DNA of 64,000 bases from positions 341,001 through 405,000 of the forward strand of contig CAJZBQ010000004.1 in NCBI GenBank assembly GCA_914767885.1. Reading direction: 5' to 3'. Of this stretch, positions 32,203-42,259 are shown piece after piece. How positions within the stretch are numbered: the stretch's first letter is position 1; the number at the start of each line of letters is the position of its first letter. The notes under the pieces were generated by a model. It was given only the letters and a program-made list of their open reading frames with translations, ran no database searches and was not told the DNA's origin. The DNA is from Blepharisma stoltei (Eukaryota > Ciliophora > Heterotrichea > Heterotrichida > Blepharismidae). Position numbers and translations under genes: made by a program.

Positions 32203-34154
32203 TTATAAAGGAAGAAAATTAGGAGCTTTAGAGGAAATAGTATCTGTATTGTACAAAGACTGTATATAGGCAGAGTTAAGCTCACTCTCCACCCACACGT
32301 GCCACTTATGGAACGGAATGTTATCTCTTATAGCTTTTTGATAAAGTGTTTGTGCTGGTATTATACAGATTGTTTCCATGTAAGGAGAATTCATTTTGAC
32401 TGTTTGGGTTGTCTATATTAAAATTACCAATAAAAAGTATTCTTCTGCAGGGTCCTTTCTTGTTATTTTTTCTTTTTTACCTTCAATAATGACGCTTCCT
32501 TCGTTTACGATACTGCACAGCTTTTCTTTTCCAAAAATAAAGCTTTCTTTTCCATTAGAAGCTATTGATATAAACCCTTTTTGGTACTTCGGTTCCGGTC
32601 GAGTAGTTGTTGTTTTCGATCTTTCGATTCTATAATTGCCATTTGAAGGAGAGGGTGAAGGTTTTTCTTCAATTTCGCACTCTTCAAGGGTTTCAAACCC
32701 GTTTTCGTTTTCAATACATTCTAGCTCATTCAGCAAGCTCATATGTCTACTCTGTCTTCTTGAGTTAGCTTTTCTATTTATGTTCATATTTTCAATGACA
32801 TTAAGATCTTCCTCCAGTTTTTCATTCTGGCTCCTTATTTTTTCAAATTTTATAGCCATTATTTCATACTTTTTCTCAATCTCATTTTTATCGTCCTTGC
32901 ATTTTTCCAGCTCCCCTTCAAGATCTTTTAGCTTCTGCATGCATATGCAATGTTTTTTATCCAATTTCTCATACTCCTCTTTTACTTCTTGGAGCTGGTT
33001 TTCCATTTTATTCTTTTCTTCAAAGCTTCTTTTAAGTTTTCTCTCCAGCTCGAATTTTGTCCTATGCATTTCATCCAGCTGTTTTCTGAAGCTTAATTTT
33101 AGCTCTTCTATTTCACTTTCATAGTTTTTAACTGAAATCATAAGAGTATCAGGGAGTTCTTTCAGTTTGCAGCTGTCTGAATAGAAAAAACTTCCTCATC
33201 CTCTTTCAAAGACAAATACCTCCTCTCTTTAAAAATATTGTATCATATTCGTTCTGGGGCTATACTAGAGCGGCTTATAGAATTTTTATAATATATTTAA
33301 ATCTATCTCCATCCTTAGTATACAATACTTTTTTAAAAGGTTATTTGGATGAGGAGGATTTTTATGTTAAATTAAAGCATTTATTTAGTGTAATAACGCT
33401 AGAAGATGTCTTAATGCATGATTATGCTTGAATTGATTTATTTACAATCTGTCTATTTTAAGCCTTTTTGATATAGATTTATGTTAAAACGATATAATAG
33501 ACCAAATCTGCAGTATTCTTTTTGAACTCTCTTATTTATTAACATAAAAATTTGCACCAATTAAAATTATTTACATATTAGAGATATAAAAATAGAGTAT
33601 TAAATATATTACAAATATGCTATAAATTGCTGCAATATACCGTAGAAATAAACTATTGCCATATTTCTTTTTTCAAAGAAGGAGTTGAATTCATGCCAAA
33701 CCATGCAGCTTTCATTTAAAACTCTTTTATTTTCTGCTGTAATAATTAATAACTGTTCTTCACATTTGATTAGCGCTCCGTTAACTTGTTCATATTTTTC
33801 TTCTGAGGTTAAAAGTTCTTCTTTGTATCTGTTGATTTCAATGTTGAGCAGGCGAGCTTTATCTTTTTGAATGGCTTTTTTGAGTTTGTATTCTTTTAGT
33901 CTGCTATTAAGTGTGTCATTGTTGTCAAGCAGCATTGTTGCAATACCGATGCAAGCTTGAAGCTCTCTTTCTCTTTCGGTCAGCTCTTGGATTACATCTC
34001 TGAGTTCATCTAAAGGATTGTCTTTGTGCATATTTGAACGGCCCCTTCGCTCTAGAAATGGGACAATTAATTGATTTGAAATAGAACCCAAGACTGATCG
34101 AAGCTGCCGACCATCAATTTCTATGTCTCGAGGAGAGCTGAGTTCATCTTCCAT
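32203..34154 (-). CDS. Coiled-coil protein with dynein-adaptor-like N-terminus
   Basis: Starts at 34154 (MEDELSSPRDIEIDGRQLRS). Near residue 60-80 the segment ERERELQACIGIATMLLDNN resembles the CC1-box pattern (A-A-x-x-G...L-L-x-x-N) of dynein adaptors such as BICD, TRAK/HAP1 and Spindly; here the second Ala is Cys. A long coiled coil follows (FELERKLKRSFEEKNKMENQ), then SLLNELECIENENG and a beta-rich C-terminus. A 15 nt intron (32413-32427, plus-strand CTATATTAAAATTAC) joins EEYFLL to TTQTVKMNSPYM; the protein ends NFLPL at 32203. An IES of about 460 bp (33183-33642) joins MAIVYFY to SDSCKLKELPDTLM. A cargo-adaptor role is an inference from the motif alone. Confidence 0.72.
33183..33642. mobile_element. 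Predicted IES with remnant of the TGTGGT-family MITE
   Basis: Ends at TAGAAA repeats (33183-33188 and 33643-33648); removal keeps the frame of the coiled-coil gene. The part at 33560-33640 (TTAAATATATT, ATGCTATAAATTGCTGCAATA) resembles an inner arm of the element at 9932-10553. The rest contains two long open stretches, one per strand, whose status is unclear. Confidence 0.6.
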
Positions 34155-34501
34155 CTTATGACGAAGTTTATATATACTATATTGGTTAATTAAGCTCTTC
34201 TTTAAAATGCAGCATTATAATTTAAAATAAATGATAGGAGTAATCTCAGCACAAAAGGAATATAATATTTGTTTCAAATTCTTAAAATGAATTTTAGTCA
34301 TTATAATGATTCTACAACTGATTTTTTATGATTAAAAATTATTAGCTGCGCGCATTTAGATTAATAAATTTCACTATTTGAAAGTCCTTAATTAAGTGAT
34401 AATTTATATTTGCTTATTTCTCAAATAAAAGCTCGGTAATAATAAAAGATCAATCATTAAATTAATTTCATGATAAATTAATTCAATATACTTCATATAA
34501 A

Positions 34502-37126
34502 ATGTCCAGTCGACCTAAAAATCAGACTCAATCAAAAAAAGCCCAAAATACAAATTCTATGAAAGAAGTTCTCCAGCAAAGCCAACACACAAATGAGCTT
34601 TTAAGGATAAATATTTCTAGAGCTGAAGACATCGCAATAATAAAAGCGATATCAGACAGAAAAACAGGTAGATTGAGACTGCAGACAAAGCTGGCAGAAA
34701 AAACGCTATCCGAGGCTGAGTATAAAGAAGAGTGAAGGTTAATAAAAGAAGACAGCATTTTATCGCACCTAATTAATGTAAAATTTGACACGCCTCCACA
34801 AAAAAAGCATCTAGAAAAAATTTCAAGAAAAATCCTGACTCCCCCCCTCCGTGAGTGAACAAAAAAATTTTGTTCACTCACGGAGGGGGGTTAAAATTTT
34901 TTTTTTTTTTTAAAACAATTTATATATAAATTTTATAGAAAATATTTTTTTCGAAATTTAAAAAAATCCTAATTTGCAAAAATTGGAAAGCAAATATTAA
35001 TTTAATTTATAAAATTTATGTTTTAAAAAGCAATTTGTTTAAAATTAAACAGAATTAGCTCGAGATTTCATTATAATAATTATCACTTATATATCAATTT
35101 TTTTTTCACTAAAAATTTTTCTATTAAAAAAATTTTTGTTCACTCACGGAGGGTGGGTTTTGGGCAAAAAATGGCGATTTTTCTAATGGTTTTGTTAACT
35201 CACTCAAGGAGGGGGGGAGTGAGGGTTAATATGCAGTTCGAAGACGACCCTGATGACAACGATCTAAATCTGTCAGAAATTCATGTACAAAACATAATGA
35301 ACGTAAAAATTGGCCCTGAAAATACGTTTTTGACTTATAATGAGAAAGGTGAAACGTATGTTTCAGTTCCACAAGGCTCAGTTAATATCTCCACGTGGCG
35401 AGAGCAATACTCCAAGCCAATCAAAATTCTTGAAGCCTGCTTATATGGAGAAATTTTGAATGTCTTCAACGTTTTAAGTCATTGTATAAAGCATAGCCGA
35501 CAAAATTTTGAATTAGAAGTTCTGAGGCAGCGAGCTGCAATAGAGCAAGGCATATCAACGACAGCTCCTAACATATCTGTTATAATAACATCAAAGCAGC
35601 AAAACAAATCTTCTCTTAATCTGTCAAAAAAAGTATCAAATTCGCCTACAAAGAAATCATCTGCCCAGCCTTTGCCTGAAATTGAATGAGAGCCATCTAT
35701 GGTTAGGATGCTTTTAGATAATAATGCTGAAATTGAGAAAGGGATTAAAAGCTTCATCATAGAATATAACGAAAGACAAGCTAGTTAGTTATTAAGACTT
35801 ATCGAAAAGTTCGCTGTAATTCTACAAGGACTATCTCCATCTGTAACTCTTCCAGCCTGTCCGCCAGTTCTCGTTACATGACATCGGAAAAGGTCTCTCC
35901 TGCAGGACAAGGGTCTGTACTTGCTACATGATTCGTGGGTGAGCCATGCCGTCGTGCCATATATCAAGAGATTTGTCTACCATTAAAAATTTAAAAGGCT
36001 ACCAAGCTTAGCTCCTGGTTTCATGATGGGGAATAGTTCTGGTGTTTAAGACGAACGCCATTGGTTTTGCTTTTCAACTTCCGACCCAGTTCCCACTAGG
36101 CAAAAATATGGCATTGGAATAAAGTATGCGGTGGGCCAATCATACATTGCTCTTCGCCAAAACAAGAAAAGCCTCATTCCCGAATGCCATTCCCCTTCCT
36201 CAAGGTTTGTGGGTTGTCAACTAAAGCAGTTAAGAGGGTTGATGTCGGTTCTCTGCGCCATTCTAATGTATAACGAAAGACAAGCCAAACAAGAAAGTGA
36301 TGGATTTTCTGCAAAAGAAAAAACATCTCACACCAAAGCAATAAGAGCAAGGAATTATGAAAAATATCCTCCTGTTAATCCTCTAAAAGCGGAATATCAA
36401 GAAGTTGTTTTGTCGAGCGTCAGGACCTTAAAGAAAATGCAAACAATACCTGAAATTTTATTTGATTTGGATAACCCTTATTTTGACGAAAAACTTACTG
36501 TTGAGCAAAGAGTGAAAATTATTCACTCATGTGTAGTTATACAAAAAGCATGGGAGAAGAAAAAACTCAAAATTTATACAAAATCAGCTATAATGATCCA
36601 AGGAGCTATCAAAATTTTCTTGGCAAAAAGAAAGCTTTTCCTTCGGAGAATAGACGGCTTTAGGAGAGTATTTTTCTGGGAGCGCTTAAAACACTGATAT
36701 TCGCTTCTTGCTAACAAATTCAAGGAAAAGAAATCAAAAGTCAATTTTAATAAGGAATATCTTCAATACACATATCAAGTCAGAATAATTCAAAGAATTG
36801 CCAGAGGCTACATCGCCCGAAAAACGAAAGTGTATTGGACAAGAAAACTAAAAGAATTTGTGAAAAGAAACACATTTACTGAGAAATACAGAAAAAAGCA
36901 AGCTCTTTGAAAAGTAAGCATAGATGAGGAAGAAGCTTCATTGAATAACACACAAAATATTATGGAGGAGCTTCTAACAGTAAAGCTTCAACTTGACGAT
37001 AAAAGCAAAAGAAGAAATGAAAAAGACTTGCTTGAATATATAAACAATTTAGAAAAATGCAAAATGGAGTATAGGCGGCAGTATATGACCAAAGCTAGAA
37101 ATAAAAGGCTTCAACTATTAGACTAA
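34502..37126 (+). CDS. IQ-motif protein, split by one MITE and one SINE-like insert
   Basis: About 570 residues after removal of two inserts. Segments: 34502-34835 (MSSRPKNQTQSKKAQNTNS ... RKIL), 35220-35764 (RVNMQFEDDPDDNDLNLSE ... IIEYNERQA) and 36269-37126. The C-terminal third has IQ-like helices that bind calmodulin or centrin: IHSCVVIQKAWEKKKLK, SAIMIQGAIKIFLAKRK and VRIIQRIARGYIARKTK. TGA reads as Trp at KEEWRLIKED, IEWEPSM, LKHWYSLL and QALWKVS. Proteins of this build are common in ciliate cytoskeleton and cilia; no specific orthologue is recognised. The next gene starts 18 bp after the stop. Confidence 0.82.
34836..35219. mobile_element. CCGTGAGTGAAC-family IES bounded by TGA
   Basis: 384 bp, hairpin end at left, tandem tail at right, body as in the other copies. 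The flanking direct repeat is TGA (34836-34838 and 35220-35222), not TTA. Removal gives ATC CTG AGG GTT AAT ATG, which is the only in-frame join found; nearby TA pairs break the frame. Confidence 0.92.
35765..36268. mobile_element. SINE-like insert in the IQ-motif gene
   Basis: 504 bp between perfect 17 bp copies of TATAACGAAAGACAAGC (35765-35781 and 36269-36285). It ends CTGCGCCATTCTAATG, close to the ends of inserts at 7579 and 46675. Removal gives EYNERQAKQESDGFSA. The duplication contains two TA steps. Confidence 0.9.
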
Positions 37127-37144
37127 TAATTTATTAATTTATAA

Positions 37145-37654
37145 ATGACACATCATAATTTCAATTATCTTTCCAGGGTAGCTGCAGCATATGAAGGCAT
37201 GGCTATATCAAGATTTGCTTTACACAAAATCAGAAAAGAAGTAATTAAAGAAGGCTTAGCAAAAGATGACGAAGTTGTAGGAGGACTGCTAATTTGCAAG
37301 AAATGCTCTGAAAAACTTATACCTGGGAAATCCTGTGATTTTATGATTGAAAAGATTAGGAAAAAAACTTATAAAAATGCAGTCGTCTACCGGTGCAAAA
37401 GGTGCGGTGGAGTAACAAGATTCAAAGGAATAGACAAAAGAGACGAAAAGCCAAAAAAAACTGATAAAGAAAGAGTAACTCCAATTAAATACACAGAAGA
37501 AGATATTCAGAGAATATTAAACAAAATACCTACAGGCCACAGAAATTTATCATCTAAAAAACAAATAAAGCCTAAAAAGGAAGAGAAAAAATCATTGATT
37601 GACTCGTTTTTTGAAGGGTCTAATGGGTCAAGTCTTTATAATTTATTTCATTAA
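37145..37654 (+). CDS. Rpr2/Rpp21-like zinc-ribbon protein
   Basis: A 169-residue protein with an N-terminal helix (FNYLSRVAAAYEGMAISR) followed by a four-Cys ribbon: CKKCSEKLIPGKSC and CKRCGG. The helix plus C-x2-C...IPG...C-x2-C layout is that of the Rpr2/Rpp21/SNM1 family of RNase P/MRP subunits and the related C18orf21 proteins. The C-terminal half is basic (KPKKTDKERV, KPKKEEKKS). A role in RNA processing follows from family, with moderate certainty. Its TAA stop overlaps the first possible ATG of the next gene by one base. Confidence 0.72.
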   Translation: MTHHNFNYLSRVAAAYEGMAISRFALHKIRKEVIKEGLAKDDEVVGGLLICKKCSEKLIPGKSCDFMIEKIRKKTYKNAVVYRCKRCGGVTRFKGIDKRDEKPKKTDKERVTPIKYTEEDIQRILNKIPTGHRNLSSKKQIKPKKEEKKSLIDSFFEGSNGSSLYNLFH

Positions 37655-38160
37655 TGCTTATAATGATAAACGAAATTGATAAGCCTAATGATAAGTTTTC
37701 ATGCTCAATAGTTTGAACTCCTTTACCACTTATAAGTGCGCTATTTCCGTTTATAGGCCACGCAGGGATTTGTGCATCAGATGGAACTATTCATAATTAT
37801 GCTGGATCGTTTTATGTTCAGGTAGGCAAAATGATATTTGGTGCACCTACAAAATATGTAAAGCTAAAAGTTGAAAATTTAATAGAGTGAGATTCTCATA
37901 TTAATCTAGGGGACGAAAAATACAAAGGAGAAAAATACAATTTTTTGGCGAATAACTGCCATGACTATGTTGCTTTTATATTGAACTCGAATAATTTTCA
38001 AGGTATTCACTGGAACTCTACAAAGCTCTGTTGCCTTTTTATTTCAAAAGGCAGATATGTTAGCTGTATAAGTTTTGTAAAAACTTATGCCCAGTTCGCG
38101 GTTGTAATCATTTTGATCTTTCTTATAATTTTTTTCTCTGCAGGAGGATATATCAAATAA
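37654..38160 (+). CDS. TMEM222: TMEM222/RTE1-family membrane protein
   Basis: A 168-residue member of the DUF778 family (human TMEM222, plant RTE1, which acts on ethylene receptors in Golgi/ER). The family core is clear: CSIVWTPLPLISALFPFIGH, ICASDGTIHNYAGSFYV, FGAPTKYVKL, NFLANNCHDYVAFILN and a C-terminal hydrophobic helix FAVVIILIFLIIFFSAGG. TGA reads as Trp in SIVWTPLP and LIEWDSH. Start at 37654 overlaps the previous stop (TAATG); a second in-frame ATG lies at 37663. Confidence 0.88.
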
Positions 38161-38304
38161 ATTTTTTGTAATGCTATCAAGACTAAAGCCTATTTTTTAT
38201 ATTATATGCTAGCTAAAATCGCTCAAATAATGCATATGTTAGATTAAATGCATAAAAGCTAAATTTTCTTGAATAATTGAACCTTTTTATAGTTCTTATA
38301 AAAT

Positions 38305-38935
38305 ATGGCTTCTGGACGAAAGCATCTGTTGAAAGTAATCATCTTAGGTGACTCAGCGTAAGCCTTTATTTAGGGTCGGAAAAACTTCTCTCATGAATCA
38401 ATATGTCAACAAACGCTTTACCCAGCAATACAAAGCCACAATCGGTGCTGATTTCTTAACCAAGGAAGTAATGATTGACGATAAATTGGTAACTCTCCAA
38501 ATCTGGGATACCGCTGGCCAAGAAAGATTCCAAAGCCTTGGAGTTGCCTTTTACAGAGGAGCAGACTGCTGCGTGATGGTCTATGATATAACTTCAAGTA
38601 AAAGCTTTGATAATATCAGTTCATGGAAGGATGAGTTCTTAAGCCAGTCAAATCCCAAAAACCCAGAAAATTTCCCATTCGTTGTGCTTGGAAACAAGCT
38701 TGATAAAGAAAGCGAAAGAAAAGTCCCGAACGCAAGAGCTTCACAGTGGTGTAGAGATAATGGCAATATGCCGTTTTTCGAAACCTCAGCTAAGGATGCC
38801 ATAAATGTAGATGAAGCTTTCCAAACAATTGCAAGAAATGCACTTTCTCAAGTAAAAGAAGAGGAAGAATATAAACCTACAATCAATCTCAACGGTGGCA
38901 AAAAAGATAAGGGCCAAAAGAAAGCTTGCTGCTAG
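38305..38935 (+). CDS. RAB7: Rab7-like small GTPase
   Basis: Late-endosome/phagolysosome Rab GTPase. The G motifs are GDSAVGKTS (P-loop), TIGADF (switch I), [13 protein letters not shown] (switch II), NKLD and ETSAKD, ending in the prenylation signal KKACC. The segment [17 protein letters not shown] and [17 protein letters not shown] match Rab7 best. A 16 nt intron GTAAGCCTTTATTTAG at 38358-38373 lies in the P-loop, after GDSA; without removal a stop follows. The start at 38305 ([16 protein letters not shown]) sits in the TATAAAAT-type leader seen at many genes here. Confidence 0.95.
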
Positions 38936-39428
38936 GTTAAATAAAGCATCATTTAGAAATAATAATTCAAATATATAAAACTTGACTTCATTATAATAAT
39001 AATAGAAATTATTCAATTAAAAAATTAAAATAAAATGCATTTCAATGCCGAGAAGAAATTAATATACACAAAACATAAATTGTTTTAATAATAGAAAGAA
39101 ATTCCCTGCAGCTTATATTTATTGTTATCGCCAAATTACTTAGTAATCATGTATTTTGCATCTGCAAATTAATTTAGAATAAATCAATTTATATTTTATA
39201 TAGCTAAATAAAATTCTAATTAGAATTTACAATATTTTCGAAAGTCAAACATTTAATGTGTTTTTTATTGCCATTTTAAATTTAAAGCATGAAATATGAT
39301 TTTATTACAGTTATAAATACTGATTTTTCTGTATTTATTATAAATTATTAAAATTTAAGCATTCGCTATTTATCTTCCCCATAAGATTGATGATGTGTAT
39401 ATAATTAATAACTTACATTACCTTATTA
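38936..39428. other. AT-rich intergenic DNA, nothing recognised
   Basis: About 490 bp between Rab7 and the GPCR-kinase gene. No MITE end, no RNA gene and no coding stretch were found. Confidence 0.5.
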
Positions 39429-42185
39429 ATGGTAATAGACACTATCATTGAGCAGCCAACAGGACATTTGAATGATTTTCAGGTTTACTCGTACACTATT
39501 GCAGACTTTTTATCATTCCTTTCAGGAATGATCTTACTTTTTGCATATCTAAAAGTAAAAAAACTGAGAGAAAGGCCAGGATTTTTGATTTTAATGCTCT
39601 GTGAGAGTTATTCAATCCAGTCATTTTATCAAGCATACACAGGATTCCATTACGCACTTATCCAGTAGTTTTTATTTAGAGAGCCTCGTAATTCTGAGAC
39701 CTGTCTGATGCATGGTGCTTTGAATACTTTCCTGATGATTGTCTCATGAAACTTCGCTTTATCTCTCTCAATAGAAGTTTTAATTCTAGCATCCAAAAGA
39801 ATTAGAAGAGCAGACTACCAATATAGAAATTTACCTTAAATTGCTGCTTGACTTAAAGGGTAATTTTAAATTGACTTTCTAAGAATTTGGATTTCAAGCA
39901 GACTAAATAGGGGCTAAAATTATACACTTATTATCAAATTTTCGCTGTTCTCCCTACAACTGGGATTATTATAGTAATCGCATGTCTTGATGGCTTTGGG
40001 TTATCCATAAACAATACATGCTTACTCCTCTTTATTAGCGAGGATGATTTTTTGCTTGCTAATACTCCCCTCCGTGAGCGATTAAAAATAATTTTTATTC
40101 GTTAAATGAGGGTTATGGTTTTTATTAAAAACTTAGACAGTGAAATTTTTTTTTGAATTGAAAATATTTCAATTCGTAAAATTGAGAAGTAAGAATTAAT
40201 TTAATTCGCAAAATTTATGTTTTTAAAATATAGGGCAATTAAATAAACAGAAATTAGTTAGAGACTTCGTTATAATAATAATTATTATTTATATATCAAT
40301 TTTTTTTATAAAGGCTTTAGTCAAAAATAAAAATTTTTCCAATGATTTTTTCGGTCGCTTAGGGGAGTAAGAAAAGAGGTTAATATTTTAAAAAAAAACT
40401 GCACAAATATTTTATGAAATTACTTTTTCGTCGAATTTTGAATTTTGAATTCCAAATTTTTAAATATTTGAAATAAAAAATCTAATTTATTTATAATTAT
40501 GTATTAGGATAAAATCAGCCTAGAATTTAATATAATTATCTGGAGATCTTATTATAACAGCAATAAAAATCAAAATATAAAGTAAATTTATATTAACCAA
40601 AATTTGCTCGCAAGCAAAAGAAAATCAAATTTTCAAGAAGTAGGATATTTCCAATAGCTAAAATTGGGGTGAATTAGTAAAACAAGAAAGCTTTGCTAAT
40701 TTAGTTATGTGAATCTTTTATCTCTATTTGCCTGTCTATTTGACATCAATTATTATATGCTTTTACTCATTCAGGAGGCATAAAAAAAGAATTCAATCAC
40801 TAACTCCTTGCACTATTTTGACAGCATTTACACTGTTAAATCTCCCTTTCACACTTGAATATTTAATATGTTTTTATCTAAACTCTCCTGCCTTGAGTGT
40901 GCTTGTTGAGTTTATGATAATATCAAAAAGCTTAACAGGGTTTATCTTATGTTTATTACTGCTAACAGCGCCTGAAATTAGAGAAATAATGAGAAAAGTT
41001 GAAAGCACAGCTGACTTAATCGAACCTGTAAATATAATATAGCTAATTGAAACAGAAAATGCAGTCACTCAATACCAAGAAGTTGAGCCTTACCCAGCTA
41101 AAAGATTCAGCGACAAAGAAGTCCAAAACGAAAAACTGCAAATAACTTTATTATGCCTTACTCAAATAATAGGAAAAAACCAAATAAATTTAAATGAATT
41201 GGAAAACCAAACATTTCCATGGGCTCAAGAATTTTATGGTGAAATCATTGAGCATAATATAATGGAAAATGATTTATCAGTACGATGTGATATTTCTCCT
41301 GAAATCAAGAAAAAGTGTAATCGCTATTTAGTCCAACATTTTAATTGCAAAGTCATTGAATACGCCCCAACAATTTTTTTCCACATGCAAAGCATTGATG
41401 GGATATCTCAAAGTGATATCGTACAATCTTTGCTTACAGGCCTTTCCGAAGACTCCCAAGATTTAAGCCTTTCTGGCTATCCAACTCGGTCCCTGCATAG
41501 CTTTTCCTTTAACTCTAAATTTTTATTAAAAGAAATATCCCCAGAAGACAAAGAAAACTTAGTTTCAACGCTTCCTGCAGCTCATACTTACATTTCGCAA
41601 ACCTCGCGAAACAAATCTCTTCTGGTCAGAGTCCTTGGACTCTTCACAATCAGCATCAAATCAAAGCCAAGCTACGATATTGTAATATTAGAAAACATAA
41701 TTCCAAGTGATATCGACTCTTTTGCCTTATTTGAATTGAAAGGCACAAAGCTTGACAGACAGGTTTTATCTGATCCTTCAAGCTATGACATAAAGACTTG
41801 TCCTACTGAGTTTATGCTCAAAGATCTTGATTTTTCTCAAATCCAAAAAGCAATTCATTTATCATATATTGATCAAAGCTGGGTAAGAATGATGGTCCAT
41901 GATGACGTTGAATTTTTAAGCAGTTTTGAGCTTGTTGAGTACTCTCTGTTTTTGGCTGTCGCCCATTCCATCAATAGAGAAAATCTGCATCACCGGCATA
42001 GTCGACATGTATTTGATGGGAATGGAAAAGATGCATCGAAAGTCTACATTCTAGGTATCATGGATACATATAGCGCGATCAGAACTCGTCATCAAAAAAG
42101 CCCACGAATGAATAAGTCTGCTGAGGAATATTCTGAAAGATTTCTATCATTTTTCAATAGCATATTAAAATGTGACTCTCTATAA
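39429..42185 (+). CDS. GPCR-phosphatidylinositol phosphate kinase fusion
   Basis: About 660 residues: seven hydrophobic helices followed by a PIPK domain, as in the GPCR-PIPK proteins of Dictyostelium (RpkA), oomycetes and ciliates. Helices lie at YTIADFLSFLSGMILLFAYL, FLILMLCESYSIQSFYQ, FLMIVSWNFALSLSIEVLIL, FAVLPTTGIIIVIACLD, LVMWIFYLYLPVYLTSIIIC, ILTAFTLLNLPFTLEYLICF and SKSLTGFILCLLLLTA. PIPK landmarks are SKFLLKEIS, LLVRVLGLF, FELKGTKLDR, LKDLDF, VEYSLFLAV and GIMDTYS. Introns of 15 nt are at 39665-39679 and 41028-41042; IESs at 39832-39914 and 40023-40677. The usual catalytic Asp of MDYSLL is Glu here and DLKG is ELKG, so activity is uncertain. It should couple an extracellular signal to phosphoinositides. 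Confidence 0.88.
39832..39914. mobile_element. Short predicted IES (83 bp) in the GPCR-PIPK gene
   Basis: After QYRNL the frame meets TAA. Removing TA (39832) to TA (39915) joins NL to KLYTYYQIFAVLP in frame and completes the fourth helix. The insert is AT-rich without clear inverted repeats. Confidence 0.65.
40023..40677. mobile_element. Old IES in the GPCR-PIPK gene with a nested MITE
   Basis: The left end TTACTCCTCTTTATTAGCGA is a worn CCGTGAGTGAAC-family end. Removal from TA (40023) to TA (40678) joins INNTCL to KQESFANLVMW in frame. Within it, 40063-40367 is a better-preserved copy bounded by TA, with CTCCCCTCCGTGAGCG on the left and GGTCGCTTAGGGGAG on the right. Confidence 0.75.
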
Positions 42186-42259
42186 TTAAAATTAAGTAAG
42201 TATAGTGAAAATTTTCGTACCGCCAAAGATACGCGAAAATATAAATAGCCAGCCGAAAA

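Noticed and set aside
33144..33480. A long plus-strand open stretch with FWGYTRAAYRIFIIYLNL and FLKGYLDEEDFYVKLKHLF, looking like the end of a gene
   Set aside because: It lies within the predicted IES of the minus-strand coiled-coil gene and competes with an equally good minus-strand stretch (FKERRYLSLKEDEEVFSIQT). No start, no continuation and no homologue could be named. Kept only as a remark on the IES.
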